Shown piece by piece: positions 1-9,052 of a DNA stretch of 64,000 nt (positions are counted from its first letter, which is position 1; each line of letters begins with the position of its first letter). Under the pieces are notes generated by a model. It did not search any database, had not been told where the DNA came from, and was given only the letters and a program-made list of their open reading frames with translations. Origin of the DNA: Ulvibacter algarum (lineage in GTDB: Bacteria; Bacteroidota; Bacteroidia; Flavobacteriales; Flavobacteriaceae); NCBI GenBank assembly GCA_947488905.1, contig CANLBJ010000003.1, positions 1-64,000 on the forward strand. The letters are read 5' to 3'. Position numbers and translations under genes: made by a program.

Positions 1-70
1 TTGAAATACAAGTAAAGTTCATTGTCGTCTTTTATTTCCTTTCGTATTATCACAGTTCGTTTAAATTACC

Positions 71-201
71 TACAACGTGTTTGTGTATGATTTCGTTGCG
101 TGTTTAAGCACTAAAGTTAGCAAATAAATCACAGATAGAAAGTCCGCGAGGACTTTCGTAAGTAAGCTATAACTAGCAATGAATTATACACGGTGTTGGC
201 A
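71..201. repeat. attC-like imperfect palindrome (cassette recombination site)
   Basis: The outer arms at 71-99 and 176-201 are imperfect inverted repeats. On the same strand both read CAAC, then GTGTAT, ATT and TTGC. The centre holds a perfect hairpin, GAAAGTCC-GCGA-GGACTTTC, at 138-157. The right arm ends in GTTGGCAATA (195-204), whose reverse complement TATTGCCAAC recurs at 866-875 next to the recombinase gene. That complementarity between the cassette start and the R'' end of its site is the defining property of integron cassettes. The R' end on the left reads GTTGTAGG on the minus strand, which departs from the canonical GTTRRRY. Calling it a recombination site is inference; the fold itself is seen. 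Confidence 0.55.
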
Positions 202-215
202 ATAGTTTTTATTCA

Positions 216-467
216 TTAATCCATATAGTTATTAGTCTTTTTTCTAAAGTATGGTTTAAGAATATTTCTTAATATAATTACTGAAATAATAATTGTCCAA
301 ACAGTTATCAATCCAGTTTGACTTATTCTTTCATCATTCATTCCATTTAAGAAATAGAGTAGAGTTAGTATTCCAACGCAAACTGCTAAAATTAGAGCAA
401 TTGCATAGATATATTGAATCAACTTCCAAATTGACCAATAAATAACTTCTTTATCTATTTTATCCAC
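216..467 (-). CDS. small two-helix membrane protein, cassette-borne
   Basis: I do not recognise a family. The 83-residue protein has two clear hydrophobic segments, about residues 20-42 and 52-68. A short charged N-terminus (MDKIDKEV) precedes them and a basic tail (KPYFRKKTNN) follows. It lies 27 bases downstream of the lipoprotein gene at 495-863 in the same direction, and both sit between the attI-like junction (866-875) and the attC-like palindrome (71-201), so they probably form one cassette. Local sequence is AT-rich, as is typical of cassette genes. Orphan, stress-type membrane proteins are common cassette cargo; any specific role would be a guess. Confidence 0.6.
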   Translation of the reverse strand: MDKIDKEVIYWSIWKLIQYIYAIALILAVCVGILTLLYFLNGMNDERISQTGLITVWTIIISVIILRNILKPYFRKKTNNYMD

Positions 468-494
468 CTAATTCTATTTTTATTAAATAATTTG

Positions 495-863
495 TCATTC
501 GGTTCTTATAAGTCCGAATTTGTGTTTTCCGAAACTATTGGTTAAAGTTCCAGATAATGTATCTTCATTTCCGGATAGATTGTATTCAATTAGAATTTTG
601 TCCTCCGTGTCAACTGTCTTTCCCGAAGAATCCCAGACATAAGTCCGATAAGTAAACTCAATTTTTGAATCCGTCGCACTCCATTCTACATTCGCATTGT
701 CCTCATCAATAAATTCCAGTTTATCCGAGTCAAACACCCAGAATATTTTTGGGTTTTCGGTTTCGTACCATTTTCCATTCAGTTTTTTTTCAGCAGAATT
801 TTGTCCGCAAGAAAAGGTGAGAATAAAGGTCAGATAGATTGGTATGTAAAGTAGCTTTTTCAA
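495..863 (-). CDS. small lipoprotein, cassette-borne, possibly lipocalin-like
   Basis: The 122-residue protein starts MKKLLYIPIYLTFILTFSCG, a signal peptide with a lipobox ending at Cys19, so it should be lipid-anchored in the periplasm or outer membrane. After the cysteine, NGKWY and alternating strands ending in DTLSGTL and FGL suggest a small beta-barrel of the lipocalin-like type found in many flavobacterial lipoproteins. That fold is inferred from pattern only. It is the first gene after the attI-like junction at 866-875 and is co-oriented with the recombinase gene and with the membrane protein at 216-467. Its promoter may be supplied from upstream, as in integron arrays. Confidence 0.6.
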   Translation of the reverse strand: MKKLLYIPIYLTFILTFSCGQNSAEKKLNGKWYETENPKIFWVFDSDKLEFIDEDNANVEWSATDSKIEFTYRTYVWDSSGKTVDTEDKILIEYNLSGNEDTLSGTLTNSFGKHKFGLIRTE

Positions 864-865
864 AT

Positions 866-875
866 TATTGCCAAC
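866..875. other. attI-like junction beside the recombinase gene
   Basis: TATTGCCAAC here is the exact reverse complement of GTTGGCAATA at 195-204. On the minus strand it reads GTTGGCAATA immediately before the first cassette gene and 42 bases after the recombinase stop codon. Recombination between G and TT would place TTGGCAATA at the start of the cassette, matching the R'' end of the palindrome at 71-201. It is called a site from this complementarity and position alone. Confidence 0.45.
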
Positions 876-917
876 TCGTTATATCTTAACTTTAGTCATT
901 GATATACCGTAAATTTA

Positions 918-2081
918 TCAGGTTATCGAAACATTATTGTCAAGATCGTTACGTAAAGATATATTATTTAAGCCAATATCTAATGGACTTTTTATCAGTC
1001 TCAAATCTTTTTTCATCACATGTGTGTATATCATTGTAGTCTCTGGCCTACTATGACCTAACAACTCTTGTATGTATCTTATATCTGTTCCATTTTCTAA
1101 TAAATGTGTGGCATAACAGTGTCTCAGATCATGAGGTGTTATGGGTTTCTTTATACCTGCTAGTTTACAGTTGCGCTTTAAAAACTGGCGAACACTAGCT
1201 GCAGTATATTTTCCTCCTTTGGGGTTCTCAATAAAATACACTTTAGGCTTATAAGTGTCATGATAGTTTTTTAAAAGAGGCCGCATGGTCTCGGCAATTG
1301 TCGTGTATCTATCTTTTCTGCCTTTTCCGTTTCTAATATGTAATTGGTTTCTATAGAAGTCAAAATCCTTTAACTCTAGATTTAATAATTCTCCAATTCT
1401 TAAACCAGATCCATAAAGCATAGCAATAACGGCTCTGTGTTTTAAATTTTTAGTGACTTGCAATAAATGTAGTATTTCTTTAATGTCAAGTATTACTGGT
1501 AGTTTTCTGTCTTTAGAAGGCATGTATATTGCATCTGGATTGATAGCACATGCTGGATATAAATAAGCAAAATGACGCAAGCCACTTACCATTTGTCTAT
1601 GTGTACTTACAGAATAATTTAACTTCCCTACTGCCCATTCAACATATAAACGAACATCAATAGCATCTATTAACGTTATCTCTTTTTCTTCTGTAAATCT
1701 CAAAAACTGACGTATAAACCCGCCGTAAGTTCTAATCGTACTTTCGCTAAACCGTTTTCCTTTTAGCGATTGTATAAAACTCTCATAAACAATTACCTTT
1801 TCTTTATTCAAAGGTTTTAAATCTGTAATAACGCCTTTTCTGTTTTGTTCAACAGTACTTGGCTCGTTACCCGCAATAATAAATTTATTCTCAATAAGAC
1901 GTTGCTTAAACGCTTCTATGGTAAGTTCATCATAAACAATGTAAAAGCATTGATGTGTTTTTGTCCAACGAACTCCATCTAGTTTCTTGATTATTTCTTT
2001 GCTTTCAAAGTGGTACGGAAATTTCAATCCAATCACACTTTTAAAATTGTGTACAAATGGAGTAAGTGTAATTGTTATCAT
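918..2081 (-). CDS. tyrosine recombinase (XerD/phage-integrase family)
   Basis: This 387-residue site-specific recombinase has all the catalytic residues of the family: Arg228 in GSGLRIGE, the beta-hairpin Lys near 253 in NGKGRKDR, His317 and Arg320 in HDLRH, His343 in LLGHS and the nucleophile Tyr352 in MIYTHV. A SAM-like core-binding domain spans about residues 95-180. About 90 extra N-terminal residues precede it, containing a segment (VRWTKTHQCFYIVY) typical of flavobacterial cassette integrases. The C-terminal IYTHV...SPLD resembles IntI, but the IntI-specific insert between the second and third catalytic patches is absent. The gene points toward the cassette genes at 216-863, the reverse of class 1 integrons. 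It probably acts on the sites at 866-875 and 71-201. Confidence 0.9.
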   Translation of the reverse strand: MITITLTPFVHNFKSVIGLKFPYHFESKEIIKKLDGVRWTKTHQCFYIVYDELTIEAFKQRLIENKFIIAGNEPSTVEQNRKGVITDLKPLNKEKVIVYESFIQSLKGKRFSESTIRTYGGFIRQFLRFTEEKEITLIDAIDVRLYVEWAVGKLNYSVSTHRQMVSGLRHFAYLYPACAINPDAIYMPSKDRKLPVILDIKEILHLLQVTKNLKHRAVIAMLYGSGLRIGELLNLELKDFDFYRNQLHIRNGKGRKDRYTTIAETMRPLLKNYHDTYKPKVYFIENPKGGKYTAASVRQFLKRNCKLAGIKKPITPHDLRHCYATHLLENGTDIRYIQELLGHSRPETTMIYTHVMKKDLRLIKSPLDIGLNNISLRNDLDNNVSIT

Positions 2082-2205
2082 GTTTTCTTAAATAAAATGA
2101 CTAGATATTATTCTAGTGTAAAATACAGTATATCAATTTAGTAGCAAAATGCAGTATAAGTAAAATGGTACCAGCTACGATTAATCAACACTTAAAATTT
2201 CCGAA

Positions 2206-2242
2206 GCAAAAAAAAGCGCCCTTCTCAAAAGAAGGACGCTTT
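2206..2242 (-). terminator. rho-independent terminator of the thioredoxin-like gene
   Basis: On the minus strand an 11-bp stem, AGCGTCCTTCT with AGAAGGGCGCT (one G-T pair), closes a 4-base loop and is followed by eight or more T. TTCGGAAA follows immediately, the same motif that trails several other terminators in the core region. Confidence 0.75.
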
Positions 2243-2266
2243 AAGATTTAAAGTAAATAAGAATTC

Positions 2267-3064
2267 TTACTTAACAGTTAACATCAAAGTATTAGACATT
2301 TTATCTCCAGTTACATTTACTAAATATGCTCCAGCAGAAAGGTTAGTCTCTATGTTTGAACGTTGCCCACTTAAACTAGCAGTAAAAACTACACTACCTA
2401 TCGTGTTGTAAATAGTTACTTTTGCGTCGTCCATAGCAACAGGAAGATCAATATTTAAAGAAGATCCGTTACTTGGGTTAGGGTACATTGTAAAGTCTAA
2501 TACAGATGCTTCTCCTAGACCTAAAGAACAAGCCATTGGTGCTGCCCCAGAATCTGCAGGTATTGTAGCCTCATAGGTACCAAGATCTGCGATAGGCCAT
2601 ATATCACTCTCTATCAGTTTATTATCAGGGCCAATCATGCAGTATGTAGGGTAAGCACTTATACCAAAAGCATCATCTACTGCAGCAGAACCACCTTCGC
2701 TACTTACAGCTGGACAATGCTGAAAATCTCCCCCATATGTTTGTTCAAAGGCAATCACCTCTGCGTCACTGTCTGTACCGTTATTAATTGAAAACATAAA
2801 TAAGTTTCCTTCATTGCAACCATACTTGTCATGAAACTCATTGTAAATAGGTTGTGTTTGCTGACAAGGCCCACAAGTGTCAAAAAAGAAATCTAAATAG
2901 ACGTATTTACCTTGAGCGGTAAGATCATAAAGACTCCACTCTACACCTGCAGTGTCAGTTACAGTAAAATCATCTACAGTATCTCCTACTGCATAAGTTC
3001 CTACTTGAGCAGAAACATTGTTTAAAGCAAAAATTGCAAAAGCAATTAAAATAATTTTTTTCAT
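2267..3064 (-). CDS. secreted thioredoxin-like protein with T9SS sorting domain
   Basis: The 265-residue protein has a signal peptide ending near NVSAQ (residue 20). A TlpA/AhpC-TSA-like thioredoxin domain follows with the active-site pair CGPC at residues 64-67 and a cis-Pro region, AYPTYCMIGP. The C-terminal 75 residues (from MYPNPSNG near 193 to MSNTLMLTVK) are a type A type IX secretion sorting domain, so the protein should cross the outer membrane by T9SS and end up at the cell surface or outside. Two further cysteine sites (HCPAV, MACSLG) may pair with other partners. It is a single gene with its own terminator and is divergent from purT. Family placement is firm; the substrate is unknown. 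Confidence 0.88.
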   Translation of the reverse strand: MKKIILIAFAIFALNNVSAQVGTYAVGDTVDDFTVTDTAGVEWSLYDLTAQGKYVYLDFFFDTCGPCQQTQPIYNEFHDKYGCNEGNLFMFSINNGTDSDAEVIAFEQTYGGDFQHCPAVSSEGGSAAVDDAFGISAYPTYCMIGPDNKLIESDIWPIADLGTYEATIPADSGAAPMACSLGLGEASVLDFTMYPNPSNGSSLNIDLPVAMDDAKVTIYNTIGSVVFTASLSGQRSNIETNLSAGAYLVNVTGDKMSNTLMLTVK

Positions 3065-3264
3065 GTTGAATTAGTTTAAGTTAATTAAAAGTTAAATGTA
3101 CATCTTAACACCTACAAAAACAAGTAGTTATACTAAAAAATCAACATAACAACGCTGCAAGCCCTACCACATTGTTACCCTATAAAAACTATAGGTTTAT
3201 TAATTTTTTAACTATTTTTCTTAATATCACGTTTAACTTGTATTTTCGTGATTAAAATAAAAAA

Positions 3265-4431
3265 ATGGCTAAAATACTTCTACTAGGATCTGGTGAATTA
3301 GGTAAAGAGTTTGTAATCGCTGCACAACGCATTGGGCAGCACATAATTGCAGTAGACAGCTACGCAAATGCTCCGGCTATGCAAGTAGCTCACGAGTTTG
3401 AAGTTATAGATATGCTAGATGGCGAAGCCCTTGATGCCCTTGTAGCAAAACATAATCCAGATTATATTATCCCAGAGATTGAAGCCATACGCACAGAACG
3501 TCTTTATGAGTATGAAAAGCAAGGTTTTACTGTAATACCTTCTGCAAAGGCAGCAAACTTTACAATGAACAGAAAAGCCATACGTGATCTTGCTGCTATA
3601 GACTTAGAATTAAAAACAGCCACTTATAAATATGCAACTTCTGCCGCTACATTAAAAGAAGCTGTTGCTGTTGTAGGGATGCCTTGTGTAGTAAAACCTT
3701 TAATGTCATCAAGCGGTAAAGGACAAAGTACTATTAAAACAGAAGCAGATATTGAGAAAGCATGGGACTACTCACAAGCAGGCTCACGTGGTGATGTTGC
3801 AGAAGTAATTGTAGAAGCGTTTATAAACTTTAATTATGAAATAACACTACTTACAGTTACTCAACGTGACGCTCCTACCCTATTTTGCCCACCCATAGGA
3901 CACAGACAAGAACGCGGCGATTATCAAGAAAGCTGGCAACCTGCAACTATGCAAGAAGCACATTTAAAAGAGGCGCAGCAAATGGCAGATAAAGTTACCG
4001 CGGCATTAGGTGGCGCTGGTATCTGGGGAGTAGAGTTTTTTGTAGGTGATGATGGTGTTTATTTTTCTGAGCTATCACCTAGACCCCACGACACTGGGAT
4101 GGTCACACTAGCAAACACTCAAAACTTTAACGAGTTTGAATTACACTTAAGAGCTGTCTTAGGTCTTAAGATTTCAGAAATAACACTAGAACGTGTGGGA
4201 GCGAGCGCTGTTATTCTTGCTTCGGAAACATCAAACAAACCATCTTTTGAGGGAATTGAAAAAATTGCTAGCGAGAACAAAAGTGATTTTAGACTTTTTG
4301 GAAAACCAACCTCAAGACCTTATAGAAGAATGGGAGTAGTTGTTACTTATGACAATCTAGACGTTCCTGTAGAAGAAGTTACAGCTAGAGCAAAAGAACT
4401 AGCTAAAAGAGTAAAAGTGATTTCAGAATAA
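3265..4431 (+). CDS. purT: formate-dependent phosphoribosylglycinamide formyltransferase
   Basis: PurT makes formyl-GAR from GAR, formate and ATP, the folate-independent version of the third step of purine synthesis. The 388-residue length matches the family (E. coli about 392). The N-terminal [11 protein letters not shown] (5-15) is the preATP-grasp motif, [12 protein letters not shown] (144-155) is the ATP-grasp phosphate loop, and [11 protein letters not shown] (268-278) is the family signature around the metal and substrate site. It is monocistronic; the next gene on the right (trkH) is convergent. The ATG at 3265 follows an A-rich leader, as is usual in this phylum. Confidence 0.96.
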   Translation: MAKILLLGSGELGKEFVIAAQRIGQHIIAVDSYANAPAMQVAHEFEVIDMLDGEALDALVAKHNPDYIIPEIEAIRTERLYEYEKQGFTVIPSAKAANFTMNRKAIRDLAAIDLELKTATYKYATSAATLKEAVAVVGMPCVVKPLMSSSGKGQSTIKTEADIEKAWDYSQAGSRGDVAEVIVEAFINFNYEITLLTVTQRDAPTLFCPPIGHRQERGDYQESWQPATMQEAHLKEAQQMADKVTAALGGAGIWGVEFFVGDDGVYFSELSPRPHDTGMVTLANTQNFNEFELHLRAVLGLKISEITLERVGASAVILASETSNKPSFEGIEKIASENKSDFRLFGKPTSRPYRRMGVVVTYDNLDVPVEEVTARAKELAKRVKVISE

Positions 4432-4529
4432 AAAAAACAACAAATCTTAAGTGTCACCCTTTAGGGTTGGGATGATTTTTTTTTAAGCAACAATAAGCTG
4501 AAAACACAAAACCCGTAACTCAAAAACTA

Positions 4530-6038
4530 CTACCTATTACGCCAGAAAAAAGGTGTTAATAGAATAAGTACCGTAAACAATTCTAGTCTACCTATAAGCA
4601 TTAAGAAAGACGCCCACCATTTTGCTAGTGTAGGTAAATTTCCGTAATTATCAACTGGACCCAAATCTCCAAGTGCGGGTCCTACATTACCAAGCGTAGA
4701 GGCTGCCCCACCAAGAGCTGTTCTAAAATCTAAACCTAAAAAAGAAAAAACTAGAACACCCACGATAAAGGCAAGCATATATAATATAAAAAAGCCTAAT
4801 ATGTTATATACAATAGGAGCTTGTACTGCTTTATTATTATACCGTACTGGCAATATAGCGTTAGGGTGCAAAGTTCTTTTAAACTCTAGCATTCCGTTTT
4901 TTATCATAATTAAATGTCGTACCACTTTTATACCTCCAGAGGTAGACCCAGAAGAACCCCCTAAGAACATTAACCCAAAGAAAAAGACAATTAAAAATGG
5001 CCCCCACATGGTATAATCTGCCGTTACAAAACCAGTAGTAGTGATTACCGTCAATATCTGAAACAAAGCATGTCTAATCACTCCTTCTAACTCCCCAAAA
5101 ACCAAAGGATGCTCTATACTTGAGTTAGTTATATCTGCATTAAAATAAATTAAAAGCGTTGCTACAACTGTTAATGCTACAATACCATATAGATACACCT
5201 TAAACTCTTCGTCTTTTAAAATCTTACTAAACTTGCGTTTAAAAGCGAAGTAACTTAAAACAAAATTTGTTCCTGCTAAGAACATAAATACGATAATGAT
5301 GTATTGTATTAATGGATTATCATTCCAGTAGGCTACACTATTATTTTTTGTAGAAAAACCACCAGTACTCAATGTACTTAATGAATGATTAATAGCGTCA
5401 AAGAAACTCATTCCGGCAGCTTGTAACAATATAGTTTCTGCCACAGTATACCCTACATAAATAAGCCATAATCTTTTTGCCGTATCTGTAATTCTGGGGT
5501 GTAATTTATCTCCACCTGGTCCTGGAGCTTCTGCAGCAAATAACTGCATACCTCCTATTCCTAATAATGGCAATATAGCAATGGCAAGCACGATAATACC
5601 CATACCTCCTATCCAGTGCGTGATACTGCGCCAAAAAAGAATACCCTTAGGCAATGCTTCTATATCTGTAACTACACTCGCTCCTGTTGTAGTATAACCG
5701 CTTATAGTTTCAAAAAATATATTTGCATATCCTTCTATTGCACCTGTAAAAACATAAGGCAAAGTTCCAGCTAAGGTCATAAATATCCACCCAAAGGTGA
5801 CTATAATGTACCCATCTCTTTTTTGTATTTCTTTACGGTGATTTTTTGTGAGAAGCATTGTAACACCTCCTAAAACAATTGTTACAATAGCAGCTAATAA
5901 CATTTGCCAAACAACTCCGTCCTTATAAACATAACTAACTATGGTAGCAAGAAGCATAAAGCCCCCATTTACTGCAAAGAGCAGTCCCATAATATGAATA
6001 ATAATTGGATAATTTAATGTACGTATGGACGAGCGCAT
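4530..6038 (-). CDS. trkH: Trk-type potassium uptake channel subunit
   Basis: This 502-residue integral membrane protein belongs to the TrkH/KtrB superfamily. The four filter-loop repeats are visible as TTTGAS (about residue 118), STGGFS, TTTGFV and TLGNVGPALG, each carrying the conserved glycine that lines the K+ filter. Hydrophobic helices fill the rest. Its start codon overlaps the stop of trkA by one base (TAATG at 6036-6040), so the two are translationally coupled. TrkA gates TrkH according to the NAD(H) or ATP state. The gene ends convergently with purT. Confidence 0.95.
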   Translation of the reverse strand: MRSSIRTLNYPIIIHIMGLLFAVNGGFMLLATIVSYVYKDGVVWQMLLAAIVTIVLGGVTMLLTKNHRKEIQKRDGYIIVTFGWIFMTLAGTLPYVFTGAIEGYANIFFETISGYTTTGASVVTDIEALPKGILFWRSITHWIGGMGIIVLAIAILPLLGIGGMQLFAAEAPGPGGDKLHPRITDTAKRLWLIYVGYTVAETILLQAAGMSFFDAINHSLSTLSTGGFSTKNNSVAYWNDNPLIQYIIIVFMFLAGTNFVLSYFAFKRKFSKILKDEEFKVYLYGIVALTVVATLLIYFNADITNSSIEHPLVFGELEGVIRHALFQILTVITTTGFVTADYTMWGPFLIVFFFGLMFLGGSSGSTSGGIKVVRHLIMIKNGMLEFKRTLHPNAILPVRYNNKAVQAPIVYNILGFFILYMLAFIVGVLVFSFLGLDFRTALGGAASTLGNVGPALGDLGPVDNYGNLPTLAKWWASFLMLIGRLELFTVLILLTPFFWRNR

Positions 6039-7387
6039 TACACAAATAGTTTTTCTACTTTACCTATAGATTGAGGTAAACAACAAACCACAATACGATC
6101 TCCGCAAGTAATTTTAAAATCTCCTAAAGGAATAAACCCTTCTCCATCTCTAACTACACCGCCAATAATGGCAGATCTAGGGATATTAATATTTTTAATC
6201 ACCTTATTACACACTTTGGTTCCTTCTTTTACCTCAAACTCTAACAACTCTGCATTCATGTTGTTAAGCTTAGTCATAGCTACCACCTCTCCTTTACGTA
6301 TGTATCTAAATATATTATTTGCTGCAAGTAATTTTTTATTAATCAATGTATCAATCCCAATTGAGTGTGATAACTGAAAATAGTCCATGTTTTCTACAAG
6401 TGCTATTGCTTTTTTCACACCTTTAGACTTTGCCACAAGACAAGACATAATATTTGTTTCGCTATTACCAGTTACAGATATAAATGCATCCATTTCTTGA
6501 ATAGATTCTTCCTGCAGTAACTCTACATTTCTTCCATCACCCTTAATAACTAAACAACTTGGTATATCATCTGCAAGCTCAAAAGCTTTTTCTGCATTGC
6601 TCTCTATAAGTTTCACGTTAAACTTATTTCCGCAGAGATTACTTGCTGTTTGATACCCTATTTTACTCCCACCAAGAATCATTACATTCTTAATTTCGTG
6701 ACGTACTTTTCCAGTTAACTTATAGATATCATCTACACCAGTCTTTGTTGTCATAAAATAAACCTGATCCCCTTCTTTAAACATTGTATCTCCACGAGGG
6801 ATAATAGTGTATTGTGTACCAAAACGCTGAATAGCAACAGGAATAAACTCTAAGTGAGGAAAAACACTAGCCGCTTCATGCACTGTTTTACCTACAAAGT
6901 CTGCGGTACGAGGCAAGCTCAAACCTATCATAGTTAAAGCACCATTTTCAAACTCATATGTGTCATTAAAGGCACTCTGGTCTAGCAATAAACCTATCTC
7001 GCTAGAAGCCAATGCTTCTGGAGATATAAGCTCATCAATACCAAACTTTTCAAAACCAACTTCTTCTTTATGATCTAAAAATTCTGTATTAGAGATTCTT
7101 GCTATAGTACGCTTTGCTCCTAATTGCTTAGCTAGAACACAAACCGTAATGTTTGTAGTTTCTGAAGAGGTTACTGCAATAACAAGGTCTGTTTTATCTA
7201 CTTGTGCGTCTTTCAAAATAGAAATAGACGTAGCATCACCTTTAATTACACGTATATCTAATTGTGTTTCTGCATTAGAAAGACAAGATCTTTTAGAATC
7301 TATAAGTGTAATATTCTGTGACTCAAAAGAGAGTAATTTTGCTAAGTGAAATCCTACCTCACCAGCACCTGCAATAATAATCTTCAT
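6038..7387 (-). CDS. trkA: Trk potassium uptake regulatory subunit
   Basis: This 449-residue cytoplasmic peripheral subunit has two RCK (TrkA_N plus TrkA_C) halves. The first Rossmann motif is GAGEVGFHLAK at residues 6-16 and the second is GGSKIGYQTA near residue 240. The acidic residue that binds NAD ribose follows each (LIDSK, LIESN). Full length and order match the family. It is first in the trkA-trkH operon, and a -7 element for this operon lies at 7413-7420. Confidence 0.95.
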   Translation of the reverse strand: MKIIIAGAGEVGFHLAKLLSFESQNITLIDSKRSCLSNAETQLDIRVIKGDATSISILKDAQVDKTDLVIAVTSSETTNITVCVLAKQLGAKRTIARISNTEFLDHKEEVGFEKFGIDELISPEALASSEIGLLLDQSAFNDTYEFENGALTMIGLSLPRTADFVGKTVHEAASVFPHLEFIPVAIQRFGTQYTIIPRGDTMFKEGDQVYFMTTKTGVDDIYKLTGKVRHEIKNVMILGGSKIGYQTASNLCGNKFNVKLIESNAEKAFELADDIPSCLVIKGDGRNVELLQEESIQEMDAFISVTGNSETNIMSCLVAKSKGVKKAIALVENMDYFQLSHSIGIDTLINKKLLAANNIFRYIRKGEVVAMTKLNNMNAELLEFEVKEGTKVCNKVIKNINIPRSAIIGGVVRDGEGFIPLGDFKITCGDRIVVCCLPQSIGKVEKLFV

Positions 7388-7412
7388 AAGTGTTTATTAC
7401 AAAATAAGACTG

Positions 7413-7420
7413 CAAAGGTA
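7413..7420 (-). promoter_or_regulatory. -7 element for trkA-trkH
   Basis: CAAAGGTA on the plus strand is TACCTTTG on the minus strand and fits the Bacteroidota -7 consensus TAnnTTTG. It sits 26 bases before the trkA start. No good -33 TTG was found at the usual spacing, so the call rests on this element alone. Confidence 0.4.
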
Positions 7421-7474
7421 CAAATACCAATTGTCCTTTTTAATTTTTCTACCTAAAATGTATAAACCGTGGCG

Positions 7475-7512
7475 TTTGCACTCTATATTTATATTAAAAG
7501 TTTGTAATTTTG
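7475..7512 (+). promoter_or_regulatory. promoter for menG/ubiE
   Basis: TTTG at 7475-7478 and TAATTTTG at 7505-7512 match the Bacteroidota -33 and -7 elements, with a spacer of 26, slightly long. The -7 element ends only 8 bases before the ATG at 7521, so the transcript would have almost no leader and upstream starts are excluded. Confidence 0.45.
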
Positions 7513-7520
7513 CAGCTGCA

Positions 7521-8258
7521 ATGAAAAAAGACACATCAATAAAACCCTATAAGGATCACGAAGGATCAAAAAAAGAACAAGTAGAAGAAATGTTTGACAA
7601 CATCTCTGAAAACTACGATGGTCTTAATCGTGTGATTTCTATGGGGATTGACCAAAAGTGGCGCAAAAAAGTGATTGACCAGATTACTGCAACACAACCA
7701 TCAACCTATCTAGATATAGCAACAGGAACAGGAGATCTCGCACTGCAATTTGCGGCCCGATTACCTGAGACAAAAATTGTAGGTCTAGATTTATCTGAAG
7801 GTATGCTCTCTATGGCTAGAAAAAAAGTAGCAGACACTCCATTAGAAAAACAAATAGAATTTATAAAAGGAGATAGTGAAGCGCTTCCTTTTAATGATAA
7901 TAGTTTTGAAGCTATTACAGTTTCTTTTGGTATTCGAAATTTTCAGAATCTAGAAAAAGGGCTTGCCGAAATCTTAAGAGTCTTAACTCCAGGCGGTATC
8001 TTTGTTATTCTTGAAACCTCTGTACCTACTAAGTTTCCTTTTAAACAAGGGTACGGTATCTACTCAAAAACAATCTTACCGTTAATTGGTAAAATGTTTT
8101 CTAAAGACAAAGTAGCGTATCGTTATTTAAGCGAAAGTGCCTCTGTTTTTCCTTTTGGTGAAAAGCTCAACAATATTTTACAAAAAATTGGGTTTAAAGA
8201 AGTGCAACACAAACCGCAAACTCTAGGTGTAGCCACTATCTATAGTGCTACAAAATAA
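7521..8258 (+). CDS. menG: demethylmenaquinone/ubiquinone C-methyltransferase
   Basis: This UbiE/MenG enzyme transfers a methyl group from SAM to demethylmenaquinone, the last step of menaquinone synthesis. The SAM loop is DIATGTGDLAL, followed by VGLDLSEGML and the family motif SFGIRNFQN. I chose the ATG at 7521 (245 residues, MKKDTSIKPY) over an in-frame ATG at 7431 for two reasons: the extra 30 residues do not resemble the family, and a promoter -7 element lies at 7505-7512. porT follows 83 bases downstream, a pairing widespread in flavobacteria. Confidence 0.93.
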   Translation: MKKDTSIKPYKDHEGSKKEQVEEMFDNISENYDGLNRVISMGIDQKWRKKVIDQITATQPSTYLDIATGTGDLALQFAARLPETKIVGLDLSEGMLSMARKKVADTPLEKQIEFIKGDSEALPFNDNSFEAITVSFGIRNFQNLEKGLAEILRVLTPGGIFVILETSVPTKFPFKQGYGIYSKTILPLIGKMFSKDKVAYRYLSESASVFPFGEKLNNILQKIGFKEVQHKPQTLGVATIYSATK

Positions 8259-8341
8259 TTTATGAAATGCCCACTTACAATTTTTAAATTAACCGAAGAT
8301 ATTTTTTTGGGCATCCCAACTTCTTATTTCTCAAATATTTT

Positions 8342-9052
8342 ATGAAGATGAAAAGGTCACTACTCATTTTAGCTCTCATTATCTGCGCTCAGTCTGCTAA
8401 TGCTCAATTATTTAGCAAAGAACGCATAGCTAATCTAGAAACATTTGATAAAAAATTTCTTACTTGGGGCTACTTTTTAGGTTTCAACTCGTATGATTTT
8501 AATTTTGATTATGTGCAAGATTTTGGTCCAGAAACAGATGTAGTAGTTAACAGCACAGGTGGTTTTAATGTAGGTCTTATAGGAGACATGCGTATTAACC
8601 AGTACATAAACCTTCGCCTTGAGCCGGGATTGTACTTTACACAAAGAGATCTTGTTTACAGAGAATTCACAGAAGAAAGAGATAGAGTAAGAGAACTACA
8701 ATCTACTTATGTTCACGTACCGTTATTAGTAAAATTTTCTACAAAGAGAGTAAATAACTGGAAACCGTTTATTGTAGGTGGAGTATCTGGTTCTTTAAAC
8801 CTAGCCAGTAATCAAGATAACCCAGAAGATAATGGTGAAGGGCAGTTTAGAATGAAAAAATACACTAGCTATTTTGAGCTAGGTTTTGGTATAGACCTTT
8901 ATCTTTTCTACTTTAAATTTACACCATCTATACGTGGCGTTTTTGCTATGACAGATGAGCTTGTAAGAGATGATGACGCTAATAGCGCATATACAGGTAA
9001 CATTGCAAAAATGGGATCTAGAGGTGTATTTATTAATTTTACTTTCCAGTAG
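8342..9052 (+). CDS. porT: T9SS outer-membrane protein PorT
   Basis: The 236-residue outer-membrane beta-barrel has a signal peptide ending SANAQ (about residue 22). Alternating amphipathic strands and a C-terminal aromatic strand (GVFINFTFQ) follow. The size, the paired position after menG and features such as WGYFLGFNSYDF and LRLEPGL fit PorT, needed for assembly and secretion by the type IX system. This agrees with the T9SS sorting domain on the protein at 2267-3064. An alternative in-frame start lies two codons downstream at 8348. It ends convergently with the next gene, overlapping by 14 bases. Confidence 0.85.
   Translation: MKMKRSLLILALIICAQSANAQLFSKERIANLETFDKKFLTWGYFLGFNSYDFNFDYVQDFGPETDVVVNSTGGFNVGLIGDMRINQYINLRLEPGLYFTQRDLVYREFTEERDRVRELQSTYVHVPLLVKFSTKRVNNWKPFIVGGVSGSLNLASNQDNPEDNGEGQFRMKKYTSYFELGFGIDLYLFYFKFTPSIRGVFAMTDELVRDDDANSAYTGNIAKMGSRGVFINFTFQ

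Noticed and set aside
918-2081. Calling the recombinase a true IntI integrase
   Set aside because: It lacks the IntI-specific insert between catalytic patches, so I call it a tyrosine recombinase only.
4801-5016. Antisense ORFs inside trkH, trkA, pnp, the PAS kinase, cadA, czcA, copA and cusA
   Set aside because: They lie opposite well-supported genes, have no promoter or start context and show no family features.
7431-7520. 30-residue upstream extension of menG
   Set aside because: It overlaps the promoter -7 element and does not resemble the enzyme family.
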